Source: Streptomyces sp. CB02400 (lineage in GTDB: Bacteria; Actinomycetota; Actinomycetes; Streptomycetales; Streptomycetaceae). Taken from it: a stretch of DNA of 64,000 bases. Positions 32,584 to 40,890 of the stretch are shown here, one piece after another (within the stretch, counting starts at the first letter, position 1; each line of letters opens with the position of its first letter). The DNA is taken from NCBI RefSeq assembly GCF_001905725.1, contig NZ_LIWB01000003.1, positions 271,575 to 335,574 of the forward strand, in the 5' to 3' direction. The notes below the pieces were generated by a model. The model made no database searches, was not told the DNA's origin, and saw only the letters and a program-made list of their open reading frames with translations. The translations under genes were made by a program, and so were the position numbers.

Positions 32584-33501
32584 GTGACCACCGGGACAAT
32601 GGAGGCGATGAACGAAGACCTAGCGGCTCTGCACGCCCGTATCGACCGCACCAACGAGCTGCTCCAGCGCATGCTCGCCGAGGTGGCGAAGACGCCCTCG
32701 ACCCACGCCATCTTCGTCGACGCGGGCTACCTGTACGCCGCCGCGGGACGGCTCGTGGCCGGGACGGAGGACCGCCGGGCCTTCGACCTCGACGCCGAGG
32801 GACTCATCGACGCGCTCATCGACCGCGCCCGCACCATCTTCGCGGACAGCAGGCTGCTGCGGGTCTACTGGTACGACGGGGCCAGACGCCGCATCCACAC
32901 CGCCGAACAGCAGTCCATCGCCGAACTCCCGGACGTCAAGGTCCGCCTCGGCAACCTCAACGCCAACAACCAGCAGAAGGGCGTCGACTCCCTGATCCGC
33001 AGCGACCTGGAGTCACTGGCCCGGCACCGCGCCATCAGCGACGCGGCCCTGCTCGGCGGCGACGAGGACCTCGTCTCCGCGGTCGAGGCGGCCCAGGGGT
33101 ACGGCGCCCGGGTGCACCTCTGGGGCATCGAGGCGCCCGAGGGCCGCAACCAGGCCGAGCCGCTGCTCTGGGAGGTCGACAGCCAGCGCACGCTCGACCT
33201 GGACTTCTTCAAGCCGTACGTCTCCCGGCGCACGGCACAGGCGTACGAACCCGCGACGGGCCGGCCCGCCCGCGAGGACGTCCGGTTCGTCGGCGCGCAG
33301 ATCGCCGCGAAGTGGCTGGTCGCGCGGGGCCGGGACACGCTGGTGGAACTGCTTCCCGGCCACCCCTACCTGCCCGGATCCGTCGACCAGGACCTGCTGG
33401 TGGAGGCGGAGGGGCTGCTGCAGTACTCCCTGCGCGGCCAGGCGGACCTGCGACGCGCCCTGCGCGACGGGTTCTGGGACCACTTGCAGGCGCAGTACTG
33501 A
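32584..33501 (+). CDS. NYN-domain (PIN-like) ribonuclease family protein
   Basis: A 305-residue protein with an N-terminal coiled coil (DLAALHARIDRTNELLQRML). A NYN/PIN-like nuclease domain follows, with acidic residues Asp46 in AIFVDAGYL, Asp in KGVDSLIRSDL, and Asp/Glu in LLGGDEDLVSAVEAA. Such proteins are Mg2+-dependent RNases or RNA-binding factors; the target is unknown. The C-terminal ~100 residues form a helical cap. GTG at 32584 is used here; ATGs at 32599 and 32608 are in frame and possible. Confidence 0.85.
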   Translation: MTTGTMEAMNEDLAALHARIDRTNELLQRMLAEVAKTPSTHAIFVDAGYLYAAAGRLVAGTEDRRAFDLDAEGLIDALIDRARTIFADSRLLRVYWYDGARRRIHTAEQQSIAELPDVKVRLGNLNANNQQKGVDSLIRSDLESLARHRAISDAALLGGDEDLVSAVEAAQGYGARVHLWGIEAPEGRNQAEPLLWEVDSQRTLDLDFFKPYVSRRTAQAYEPATGRPAREDVRFVGAQIAAKWLVARGRDTLVELLPGHPYLPGSVDQDLLVEAEGLLQYSLRGQADLRRALRDGFWDHLQAQY

Positions 33502-33507
33502 GCAGTG

Positions 33508-34368
33508 CTAAGGGGTGGCCGCGAGCCCGTCCCAGAAGTCGGCGAGGGCGCGGGCGGTCGGCGCGGGACGGTCGGCGGCGGGTGAGTGCTCGGCCCCGTC
33601 GACGACGGTGCGGTGCGCCTTGAGGCGCAGGGCCATCTCGTCGAGGTCCGGCACCGGCCAGGTGTCGTCGCGCGCCCCCGAGAGGACGTGGAACGGCAGG
33701 GGCACGGCGGCCAGCTCCGCGACCCGGTCCGGTTCGGCACACAACTGGCGGCCGGTGGCGAGCAGTTGTGCGGGCTTGGTACGCAACCAGCGGCTGCGCA
33801 GGTGCTCCTGACCGCCGAGCCCGCGCGCCGGACCGCCCACCTCCTCGGGCGGGCCCATGGCCAGGATCGCCTCCCAGCACTCCTCCATCGACATCACCGC
33901 GAGCGCGTCCCGCAGCAGCTTCACGCGCTGCTCCTGGGAGACGGAGATCCGTGCGGGGCCGGAGGAGACGAGCGTGAGCGAGCGGAAGGGGGAGCGGTCG
34001 AGGAGGACGGCGGCACGGGCGATCTGGCCGCCGAACGAGTGCCCGACGAGGTGCACGGGCGCACCGACCGCGTTCGCCTGCGCGAGGACGTCCCGCGCCA
34101 ACTCCTCCTGCGCGTACGCGGATTCGTCGTCCGCGGGTCCGTCCGACTCGTACTGGCCCCGTCCGTCCACGGCGACGGTGCGGTAGCCGCGCGCGGCGAG
34201 CGGCTCGTGCACCGGCGTGAAGTCCTCCTTGCTGCCGGTGTATCCGGGCAGCAGCAACGCGACCCCCCGCGCCGTGACTCCGGCGGCCGGTGGCACGTCC
34301 ACGACGGCGAACTCCCCGCGTGGGGTACGGAGTCGGTGGGCGCGGGCGGAGGGGGAGTGGCTGGTCAC
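33508..34368 (-). CDS. Alpha/beta hydrolase
   Basis: A 286-residue alpha/beta-hydrolase. The nucleophile elbow is GHSFGGQ (Ser about residue 115), with GYTGSKEDF giving the oxyanion loop. The acid is probably the Asp in SGARDDTWPV and the histidine that in DGAEHSPAADR. The substrate is unknown. There is no signal peptide. The GTG start reads MTSHSPSARAHRL. It ends six bases after the convergent NYN gene stop, and is separated from the DEAD-box helicase gene behind it by that gene's terminator. Confidence 0.85.
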   Translation of the reverse strand: MTSHSPSARAHRLRTPRGEFAVVDVPPAAGVTARGVALLLPGYTGSKEDFTPVHEPLAARGYRTVAVDGRGQYESDGPADDESAYAQEELARDVLAQANAVGAPVHLVGHSFGGQIARAAVLLDRSPFRSLTLVSSGPARISVSQEQRVKLLRDALAVMSMEECWEAILAMGPPEEVGGPARGLGGQEHLRSRWLRTKPAQLLATGRQLCAEPDRVAELAAVPLPFHVLSGARDDTWPVPDLDEMALRLKAHRTVVDGAEHSPAADRPAPTARALADFWDGLAATP

Positions 34369-34397
34369 GGGGGTGAGGGTAGCGGGTGGCGGACACG

Positions 34398-34437
34398 CCG
34401 ACGGCCCGGCCCCACGGGTGTGGGACCGGGCCGTCGG
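34398..34437 (-). terminator. Terminator after DEAD-box helicase gene
   Basis: An 18-bp stem with one mismatch (CCGACGGCCCGGCCCCAC / GTGGGACCGGGCCGTCGG, GGGT loop), ten bases beyond the helicase stop on the minus strand. TTCG follows the stem. Confidence 0.85.
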
Positions 34438-34446
34438 TTCGTCGCG

Positions 34447-37230
34447 TCAGCCTTCCGCGGACTCCGCGGCGGCTGCCGTCTTGCGGGTCCGCCGGACCTT
34501 GGGCTTCGCCTCGTCCGCGGCCTGCGCCGGAATCTCGGCGACCTTGCGGGTACGACGCTGAGGCTTGGCCTCGGTGTCCTCGGCGACGGCCTCGGCCTTC
34601 TTGGCCGTGGCCTTCCGCGTACGGCGCGGCTCGGCCTCCGCCGCCTCGGCCTCGGCCTCCGGAACCGCCTGCGCCGGAATCCCGACGGCGACGGCCGGCT
34701 CCGACTCGGCGACCTTACGGGTCCGACGACGCGGCTTGGCCTCGACGGCTTCCACGGTGTCGACGGCGGCTTCGGCCTTCTTGGCCGCGGTCTTGCGGGT
34801 GCGGCGGGGCTTGGCCTCTTCGACTGCCTCGGTTGCCTCGGTGGTGCCCTCGGCGGTGTCGACCGCGGTCTCGGCCTTGGCTGCCGTCTTGCGCGTGCGG
34901 CGGGGCTTGGCCTCCTCGACCGTCTCGGCGCCACCCTCGACCGCGTCGACCGCGGTCTCGGCCTTCTTGGCCGCGGTCTTGCGGGTGCGGCGGGGCTTGG
35001 TTTCCGTCGCCTCGGCCGACTCGGTGCTGCCTTCGGCGGTGTCGACGGCGGCTTCGGCCTTCTTGGCCGTGGCCTTGCGGGTGCGGCGGGGCTTGGTCTC
35101 GGTCGCCTCGACCGGCTCGGTGGTGCCTTCGGCGGTGTCGACGGCGGCTTCGGCCTTCTTGGCCGCGGTCTTGCGGGTGCGGCGGGGCTTGGTTTCCGTC
35201 GCCTCGGCCGACTCGGCGCCACCCTCGACCGCGTCGACCGCGGTCTCGGCCTTCTTGGCCGCTGCCTTGCGCGTGCGGCGCGGCTTGGTCTCGGTCGCCT
35301 CGACCGGCTCGGTGGTGCCCTCGGCGGTGTCGACCGCGGTCTCGGCCTTGGCTGCCGTCTTGCGCGTGCGGCGCGGCTTGCTCTCCGTCGCCTCGGCCGG
35401 CTCGGTGGTCGCCTCCGCCGTGTCCACCGCTGCGGTGTCCGCGGTCTTGCGGGTGCGGCGGCGGCGCGGTTCGGTGGCCGGAGCCTCGGGCTCCGTGACG
35501 ACCGGCGCTTCCGTGACGACCGGGGTCGCCACGGCTGCCGTGGTCTCCTCGGCCACCGGGGTGACGACGGCCGTCGCCGTGTCCGCCGCGCCTCGGCGCG
35601 TCCGGCGGCGGCGCGGCTTCGCGGGAGCCGTGTCGGCCTCCGCCGCCGTGCTCTCCGCCGTGTCGACGGCGGACCCCGCCGTCTCCACCGCGGTCGCCGC
35701 CCCGGCCGTGACCCCGCCGCGCGTACGGCGACGGCGGCGCGGGGTGCGGGCGGCCGTGTCGGCCTCCGCTGCCTCGCCGGCGCCTTCGGCGGCCGGGCCC
35801 GCAGGCTGCTGCGCCGCCTCGTCCAGCGCCGCACCGCCCCGCGTACGGCGGCGGCGTCGCGGCGTACGGGTCGAGGTCTCGCGCTCGGCGGGACGGGAGC
35901 CGTCGTGCCCGCCCCGGCCACCGCGTCCGCGCGGTGCACGCCCGCCCGGCTCGCCCAGGTCCTCCAGCTCCTCCGCGTCCAGCCCGGCGCGCGTACGCTC
36001 CGAGCGCGGCAGGATGCCCTTGGTGCCCTCGGGGATGCCGAGGTCCGCGAACAGGTGCGGGGAGGTGGAGTACGTCTCCGCCGGGTCGCCGAAGCCCAGG
36101 TCCAGCGCCTTGTTGATCAGCTGCCAGCGCGGGATGTCGTCCCAGTCGACCAGCGTGATCGCCGTACCCTTCGCCCCCGCGCGGCCGGTGCGGCCGATGC
36201 GGTGCAGATACGTCTTCTCGTCCTCGGGGGACTGGTAGTTGATGACGTGCGTCACGCCCTCGACGTCGATGCCGCGGGCGGCGACGTCGGTGCAGACCAG
36301 CACGTCCACCTTGCCGTTGCGGAACGCGCGCAGCGCCTGCTCGCGGGCGCCCTGGCCGAGGTCGCCGTGGACCGCGCCGGAGGCGAAGCCGCGCTGCTTG
36401 AGCTGGTCGGCGAGGTCGGCGGCGGTGCGCTTGGTGCGGCAGAAGACCATGGCCAGGCCGCGACCGTCGGCCTGCAGCATCCGCGCGACCATCTCGGGCT
36501 TGTCCATGTTGTGCGCGCGGTAGACGAACTGCGTGGTGTTCGCGACCGTCGCGCCCTCGTCGTCCGGCGCGGTGGCGCGGATGTGCGTCGGCTGCGACAT
36601 GTAGCGCCGGGCCAGACCGATCACCGCGCCCGGCATGGTGGCCGAGAACAGCATGGTCTGGCGCTTGACCGGAAGGAAGTTGATGATCTTCTCGACGTCG
36701 GGCAGGAAGCCGAGGTCGAGCATCTCGTCGGCCTCGTCGAGGACGAGGGCCTTCACGTGCTTGAGGTCGAGCTTCTTCTGCCCGGCGAGGTCGAGCAGCC
36801 GGCCCGGGGTGCCGACGACCACGTCGACGCCCTTCTTCAGCGCCTCTACCTGCGGCTCGTAGGCCCGGCCGCCGTAGATCGCGGTGACGCGCACATTGCG
36901 CACCTTGCCGGCGGTGAGCAGGTCGTTGGTGACCTGCGTGCACAGCTCGCGCGTGGGGACGACGACCAGCGCCTGCGGCGCGTCGGTGAGGTCCTCGGGC
37001 TTCGCGCGGCCGGCCTCGACATCCGCGGGGACGGTGACGCGCTCGAGGAGCGGAAGGCCGAAGCCGAGCGTCTTTCCGGTGCCGGTCTTGGCCTGGCCGA
37101 TGACGTCCGTGCCCGACAGGGCCACGGGGAGCGTCATCTCCTGGATGGGGAAGGGGGTGATGATGCCGACGGCCTCCAGGGCCTCGGCGGTCTCGGGGAG
37201 GATTCCGAGCTCTCGGAACGTCGTAGTCAG
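34447..37230 (-). CDS. DEAD-box RNA helicase with long basic repeat tail, CTG start proposed
   Basis: A 927-residue helicase. The Q-motif FRELGILPET..GIITPFPIQ ends at Gln30, and Walker A AKTGTGKT is at 47-54. DEAD is at 165-168, SAT at 196-198 and HRIGRTGRAG near 340. From about residue 430 the protein is an Arg/Lys/Ala/Glu-rich tail with roughly ten repeats centred on KPRRTRKT. The first ATG (37137) would cut off the Q-motif. In that frame only CTG at 37228-37230, with AGAGG seven bases before it, can serve; no ATG, GTG or TTG occurs before an in-frame TAA. It resembles RhlE (Rv3211) in position. Confidence 0.88.
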   Translation of the reverse strand: MTTTFRELGILPETAEALEAVGIITPFPIQEMTLPVALSGTDVIGQAKTGTGKTLGFGLPLLERVTVPADVEAGRAKPEDLTDAPQALVVVPTRELCTQVTNDLLTAGKVRNVRVTAIYGGRAYEPQVEALKKGVDVVVGTPGRLLDLAGQKKLDLKHVKALVLDEADEMLDLGFLPDVEKIINFLPVKRQTMLFSATMPGAVIGLARRYMSQPTHIRATAPDDEGATVANTTQFVYRAHNMDKPEMVARMLQADGRGLAMVFCRTKRTAADLADQLKQRGFASGAVHGDLGQGAREQALRAFRNGKVDVLVCTDVAARGIDVEGVTHVINYQSPEDEKTYLHRIGRTGRAGAKGTAITLVDWDDIPRWQLINKALDLGFGDPAETYSTSPHLFADLGIPEGTKGILPRSERTRAGLDAEELEDLGEPGGRAPRGRGGRGGHDGSRPAERETSTRTPRRRRRTRGGAALDEAAQQPAGPAAEGAGEAAEADTAARTPRRRRRTRGGVTAGAATAVETAGSAVDTAESTAAEADTAPAKPRRRRTRRGAADTATAVVTPVAEETTAAVATPVVTEAPVVTEPEAPATEPRRRRTRKTADTAAVDTAEATTEPAEATESKPRRTRKTAAKAETAVDTAEGTTEPVEATETKPRRTRKAAAKKAETAVDAVEGGAESAEATETKPRRTRKTAAKKAEAAVDTAEGTTEPVEATETKPRRTRKATAKKAEAAVDTAEGSTESAEATETKPRRTRKTAAKKAETAVDAVEGGAETVEEAKPRRTRKTAAKAETAVDTAEGTTEATEAVEEAKPRRTRKTAAKKAEAAVDTVEAVEAKPRRRTRKVAESEPAVAVGIPAQAVPEAEAEAAEAEPRRTRKATAKKAEAVAEDTEAKPQRRTRKVAEIPAQAADEAKPKVRRTRKTAAAAESAEG
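34480..35460 (-). repeat. Coding tandem repeats of the helicase tail
   Basis: About ten imperfect units of 100-120 bp, each encoding KPRRTRKTAAKKAE..VDTAEG and then an acidic PVEATET linker. Neighbouring units are nearly identical at DNA level (TTGCGGGTGCGGCGGGGCTT recurs), so unit number is likely to vary between strains. Confidence 0.85.
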
Positions 37231-37617
37231 GGTGCTGCCTCTTCTGTGTGCGCGGTGCGAGGCGAGCGCGGGGGTCGTGTCGGGACCGTGCCGGGGACGT
37301 CGGCTGCCTTACGGGCGATGCCGTAGGGCACGGGACCACTGCCGACGCTCGAGCGCTCGTACCGCTGAGGGTCCCCCTCCGGAATCCGCACGCAGTGTGG
37401 CGTACGGCAAGGAGGGCTGTCGGGTCGGAGCCGATCGGGCCTCCGACCGGGCATCCTCATACATGCGGCCTGTCGAGTACGTCAGAGTGCTCAGCAGGCG
37501 CATTACCACCATACCCCGGATTCGCGCACACGCCATGGCCGATTTGGTCACGTAGTCGTCGTCACACTGATTGGGCGGGGCCCTCCGGGGCGTGGCAAGC
37601 GGGCTATTGTGCGCTTC

Positions 37618-38376
37618 ATGACGAGCTCTGACAAGCCTGACAACGCCGCGGACACCCCCGACACCTCCGCCGCCGGACCCACCGGCGTCGCCGCCATGGA
37701 CTGGGCGGCCGCCTCCGCCGACCCCCAGTACCGGGCCGCCGTCGTGGATCTGCTCGGCGCGCTCGCGTACGGCGAGCTGGCGGCGTTCGAGCGGCTCGCG
37801 GAGGACGCCAAGCTGGCGCCCACGCTGGCGGACAAGGCGGAGCTGGCGAAGATGGCGTCGGCCGAGTTCCACCACTTCGAGCGGTTGCGCGACCGGCTCG
37901 CCGGGATCGGCGAGGAGCCGACGCTCGCGATGGAGCCGTTCGTCGCCGCGTACGACGGTTTCCACAAGCAGACGGCGCCCTCCGACTGGCTGGAGGGGCT
38001 GGTCAAGGCGTACGTCGGCGACTCCATCGCCAGCGACTTCTACCGCGAGGTCGCGGCCCGCCTGGACTCCGACACCCGCGCCCTGGTGCTGGCCGTGCTC
38101 GACGACACCGGCCACGGCGGCTTCGCCGTCGAGAAGGTGCGCGCCGCGATCGACGCGGACCCGCGCGTGGGCGGACGGCTCGCGCTGTGGGCGCGGCGGC
38201 TGATGGGCGAGGCGCTGTCGCAGTCCCAGCGGGTGGTCGCCGACCGGGACGCGCTGTCGACCATGCTCGTGGGCGGCGTCGCGGACGGGTTCGACCTCGC
38301 CGAGGTCGGCAAGATGTTCTCCCGGATCACCGAGGCGCACACCAAGCGCATGGCGGCACTGGGGCTGGCGGCGTAG
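37618..38376 (+). CDS. Ferritin-like-fold protein (MiaE-like)
   Basis: A 252-residue all-helical protein. After a disordered 25-residue start come the helices of a ferritin-like diiron fold. Candidate metal ligands lie in YGELAAFERLAED, ASAEFHHFERLRDR, SDFYREVAAR and DTGHGGFAVEKVR. The group resembles tRNA-hydroxylase MiaE and is the neighbour of the RhlE-like helicase in M. tuberculosis as well (Rv3210c). An oxygenase role is inferred from the fold only. The ATG at 37618 was chosen; an upstream in-frame ATG adds three residues. Confidence 0.82.
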   Translation: MTSSDKPDNAADTPDTSAAGPTGVAAMDWAAASADPQYRAAVVDLLGALAYGELAAFERLAEDAKLAPTLADKAELAKMASAEFHHFERLRDRLAGIGEEPTLAMEPFVAAYDGFHKQTAPSDWLEGLVKAYVGDSIASDFYREVAARLDSDTRALVLAVLDDTGHGGFAVEKVRAAIDADPRVGGRLALWARRLMGEALSQSQRVVADRDALSTMLVGGVADGFDLAEVGKMFSRITEAHTKRMAALGLAA

Positions 38377-38404
38377 GCCTGACCCGACGGCGTGGGCGCC
38401 CATG

Positions 38405-38451
38405 AGGGACGCGGGGCCGCGTCGACATGCGGCTCCGCCGTGTGGGCGCGA
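38405..38451. repeat. GC-rich interspersed repeat, second copy
   Basis: Matches 13385-13430 over most of its 47 bp (AGGGACGCGGGGCCGCGTCG, then GCGGCTCCGCCGTGTGGGCGCGA). Here it lies in non-coding DNA just after the ferritin-like gene. Confidence 0.7.
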
Positions 38452-38494
38452 AGGAGGCCTGGGCCTGAAGGGACGCGGGGAACTGCGCGAAGGG

Positions 38495-38589
38495 GGTCTG
38501 GGGGCGGAGCCCTCAGGAACGAAGGGGGTGCCTCCCGCTCGCGCGAAGTCGAGAGTGGGGGAGGGGAGGGGCGGCGGGGGCGAGAGAAC
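38495..38589. repeat. Second GGTC-GGGGGCGGAGCCC repeat, interrupted
   Basis: The left part (38495-38520) and right part (38567-38589) match 11335-11390. The intervening 46 bases are another inverted-repeat-like motif (CCTCCCGCTCGCGCGAAG and GAGAGTGGGGGAGG), suggesting one repeat inserted into another. Confidence 0.65.
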
Positions 38590-38748
38590 GTTCAGCCGCC
38601 CGGGCAGCACGCGGCGCCACGGTCAAGCCGAGCGGGTTCCGGTGCCGTGCACCGCAGTGTCGGGGCTCGCGAGCCTGGCAGGGGCTGAACGACGCCTCTG
38701 GGTGCCGCACCCGGCCGGTTCACCCCCGCTGCCGCCAACGGCGGCCGG

Positions 38749-39015
38749 TCAGACGGTCGCCGACCGGCGCAGTCTTCCCGCCGGGCGCAGCAGCAGCGAC
38801 AGGGACGCCACGGACACGATCACCGCGCCGAGCAGGACCGTCAGCATGTTCCCGGCGTCCAGCGCGGTGTGGATGAGGAAGGCGCCGAACAGCGCCCCGG
38901 CCACACCGGTCGGCAGGACCAGGGCGCGGGCGGGAAGACGATGCGGCAGGCGGCGGGTGGCCGCCCACGCCAGAGCCAGGCCGAGGATCGCGGAGCTGAG
39001 CGCTTCCAAGAGCAT
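38749..39015 (-). CDS. Small three-span membrane protein
   Basis: An 88-residue protein with three hydrophobic helices: SSAILGLALAWAATRRL, LVLPTGVAGALFGAFLIHTA and MLTVLLGAVIVSVASLSLLL. The Gly-rich central helix resembles GlsB/YeaQ/YmgE (transglycosylase-associated) proteins. The basic end RPAGRLRRSATV stays in the cytoplasm. ATG at 39015 reads MLLEALSS. A conserved streptomycete neighbour of the DUF3107 gene; function unknown. Confidence 0.72.
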   Translation of the reverse strand: MLLEALSSAILGLALAWAATRRLPHRLPARALVLPTGVAGALFGAFLIHTALDAGNMLTVLLGAVIVSVASLSLLLRPAGRLRRSATV

Positions 39016-39131
39016 GTCGGGGTCCCTCCCACATGGCCGGCCTGCTCACATCGGTCGTAGCCCGGTTTACCCCTGACCTGCGGAATCCAATCCTCCCCTG
39101 TGGAGGACCTGTGCGCCGTCCGTGAACACGC

Positions 39132-39166
39132 GAAGGGCCCGGCGGTCTCGCACCGCCGGGCCCTTC
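39132..39166 (-). terminator. Terminator after DUF3107 gene
   Basis: Perfect 15-bp stem GAAGGGCCCGGCGGT / ACCGCCGGGCCCTTC with a five-base loop, 27 bases past the DUF3107 stop. Confidence 0.9.
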
Positions 39167-39193
39167 ACACGACCACTCGACTGCCGGGCACGC

Positions 39194-39421
39194 CTACAGC
39201 GCGCCGAAGCCCACCTTGCGCGGGGCCGGCTCGCCGATCTCGACGTAGGCGAGACGGTCGGCCGGGACCAGGATCTTGCGGCCGTGCTCGTCCACGAGGC
39301 TCAGCAGCTGCGACTTCCCGGCCAGCGCCTCGGCCACCACGCGCTCGACCTCCTCGGCGCTCTGACCGCTCTCCAGAACGATCTCGCGGGGCGCGTGCTG
39401 CACGCCGATCTTGACCTCCAC
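39194..39421 (-). CDS. DUF3107 protein (TB9.4-like)
   Basis: A 75-residue beta/alpha protein reading MEVKIGVQHAPREIVLESGQ, then SAEEVERVVAEALAG and KILVPADRLAYVEIGEP. Actinobacterial DUF3107 proteins, including Rv3208A, share exactly this layout and size; the function is unknown. The GTG at 39421 follows GGAGGGACATAGCC; the open frame continues upstream but without similarity. It is next to the TetR gene, as in M. tuberculosis. Confidence 0.92.
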   Translation of the reverse strand: MEVKIGVQHAPREIVLESGQSAEEVERVVAEALAGKSQLLSLVDEHGRKILVPADRLAYVEIGEPAPRKVGFGAL

Positions 39422-39574
39422 GGCTATGTCCCTCCGACGGTCAGTGAAGTGCGCGACCTTCCGCGCCGTACCAGCACACATTAGCCCGGTGAGGGGACGT
39501 ACACGCTGCGCCCGGCAACGCCAGGAGCGAACAGCCGACGGGAACAAACGGCCGCCGGCGTCCGCCCGCCCTCC

Positions 39575-40219
39575 TCAGTGGTGCTGTTCGCTGCCGTGCA
39601 GCGGGAATCCCGCGATGCCCCGCCAGGCCAGCGAGGCCAGCAGCTGCACCGCCTGGTCGCGCGGCACGCTGCGGTCGCTGTGCAGCCAGGAGCGCGCCAC
39701 CACCTGGGCGAGACCGCCGAGCCCCGAGGCGAGCAGCATCGACTCCGCCCGCGACAGCCCGGTGTCCTCGGCGATCACGTCGCAGATCGCCTCCGCGCAC
39801 TCGTTGGTCACCTTGTCGACGCGCTCGCGCACGGCGGGCTCGTTCGTCAGGTCCGACTCGAAGACCAGACGGAACGCGCCGCCGTCGTCCTCGACGTACG
39901 TGAAGTAGGCGTCCATGGTCGCCCGTACGCGCTGCTTGTTGTCCGACGTCGACGCCAGCGCGTGGCGCACCGACTGGATCAGGGCCTCGCAGTGCTGGTC
40001 CAGCAGGGCGAGATACAGATCGAGCTTGCCCGGGAAGTGCTGGTAGAGCACCGGCTTGCTGACGCCCGCGCGCTCGGCGATGTCGTCCATCGCGGCCGCG
40101 TGGTAGCCCTGCGCGACGAAGACTTCCTGGGCGGCGCCCAGCAGCTGGTTCCGTCGGGCACGGCGTGGCAGGCGTGTACCCCTCGGGCGTACCGCGTCTG
40201 TCTGCTCGATGGCTGTCAC
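39575..40219 (-). CDS. TetR/AcrR-family regulator
   Basis: A 214-residue repressor. The helix-turn-helix is AAQEVFVAQGYHAAAMDDIA and ERAGVSKPVLYQHFPGKLDLY, about residues 28-70. The C-terminal domain is helical with TMDAYFTYVEDDGGAFRLVFE. It is the counterpart of Rv3208 by position. Its targets are unknown; the 199-base gap upstream, with several short inverted repeats, is a likely autoregulatory site. I chose the GTG at 40219 (GGGAGG four bases before); ATG at 40231 adds four residues. Confidence 0.9.
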   Translation of the reverse strand: MTAIEQTDAVRPRGTRLPRRARRNQLLGAAQEVFVAQGYHAAAMDDIAERAGVSKPVLYQHFPGKLDLYLALLDQHCEALIQSVRHALASTSDNKQRVRATMDAYFTYVEDDGGAFRLVFESDLTNEPAVRERVDKVTNECAEAICDVIAEDTGLSRAESMLLASGLGGLAQVVARSWLHSDRSVPRDQAVQLLASLAWRGIAGFPLHGSEQHH

Positions 40220-40418
40220 GCCGCCTCCCATTGTCGTCCACGTGCGGTGTGAGCCGCGCCGCCATCGTACTTTTCGGTAACCGTGGTGTGCGCGGTGAGA
40301 GCGCAGAATTTCACGGACCGGACGGCGGTGAAAGCCATACGGACGGTTTCAAAAGCTGTCAGAGCGGGCAAGAAGTTTCCTCCTCACTGCTCGACGACGG
40401 TCCTTGTCGGTGCGCTCG

Positions 40419-40646
40419 TCACCGGTAGTCGTCCTCGTCGAGAGAGACGACCCTGGCCTGTTCCATCAGGTCCGCCTCACTGGCGCGGCCGGGATCGACG
40501 CCGGTCATCGGGTCGTCGCGGTCCGGCTTCACCTCCGCGTGCTGCTCGGCCGCGTCGACCTCGGGTGCCTCGACGTCGAACTCCTCGCCCTCGCGGGCGT
40601 CCTCGTCCTCCGCGAACGTCTCGGGGTCGGTCGGATCTACGGCCAT
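40419..40646 (-). CDS. Small acidic protein
   Basis: A 75-residue protein, very rich in Asp and Glu (MAVDPTDPETFAEDEDAREG and EEFDVEAPEVDAAEQHAEVK), probably disordered, with no cysteines. GGAAGGGAG lies seven bases before the ATG. Codon use keeps the GC-rich third positions of a real gene. The function is unknown. It is upstream of and parallel to the TetR gene. Confidence 0.7.
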   Translation of the reverse strand: MAVDPTDPETFAEDEDAREGEEFDVEAPEVDAAEQHAEVKPDRDDPMTGVDPGRASEADLMEQARVVSLDEDDYR

Positions 40647-40890
40647 GCCGGGCTCCCTTCCTGCGAACATCTGCTGCGAACGCCCCCGAGGACTGCGGGG
40701 GCGATATGCGGGTGCCCTCCCTACGAGCCTAGGAGACACCCGATTCGGACGCTATGCGATCCGCGACCGGGACGTGACAGGGAGCGCACGGCGGGGCCCG
40801 CTCCTCGCGGCGGTGTGGAACCCGTCCCTCGCGACGGCTTGTGACGGCGAACACATGAACCAGTACGTGATCGTCTCGTAACATTGCCGC

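Larger units (their letters stand above)
38377..38748. other. Repeat-laden intergenic region
   Basis: No credible gene. It is a patchwork of streptomycete intergenic repeats. The pieces are the GCGGCTCCGCCG element (38405-38451), GGGACGCGGGGAACTGCGCGA (around 38470-38490), and a GGTCTGGGGGCGGAGCCC copy starting at 38495. That copy is interrupted by CTCCCGCTCGCGCGAAGTC-like sequence (38521-38566) before it resumes. The right end runs to the stop of the small membrane-protein gene. Confidence 0.7.

Noticed and set aside
34480..35460. Near-identical 100-120-bp repeats as a possible non-coding array
   Set aside because: They lie in frame in the helicase gene and encode a coherent basic/acidic tail.
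33586..37326. 1246-codon plus-strand frame opposite the helicase
   Set aside because: Composition is pure GC-bias shadow (Gly-Leu-Gly runs). The minus strand carries all DEAD-box motifs.
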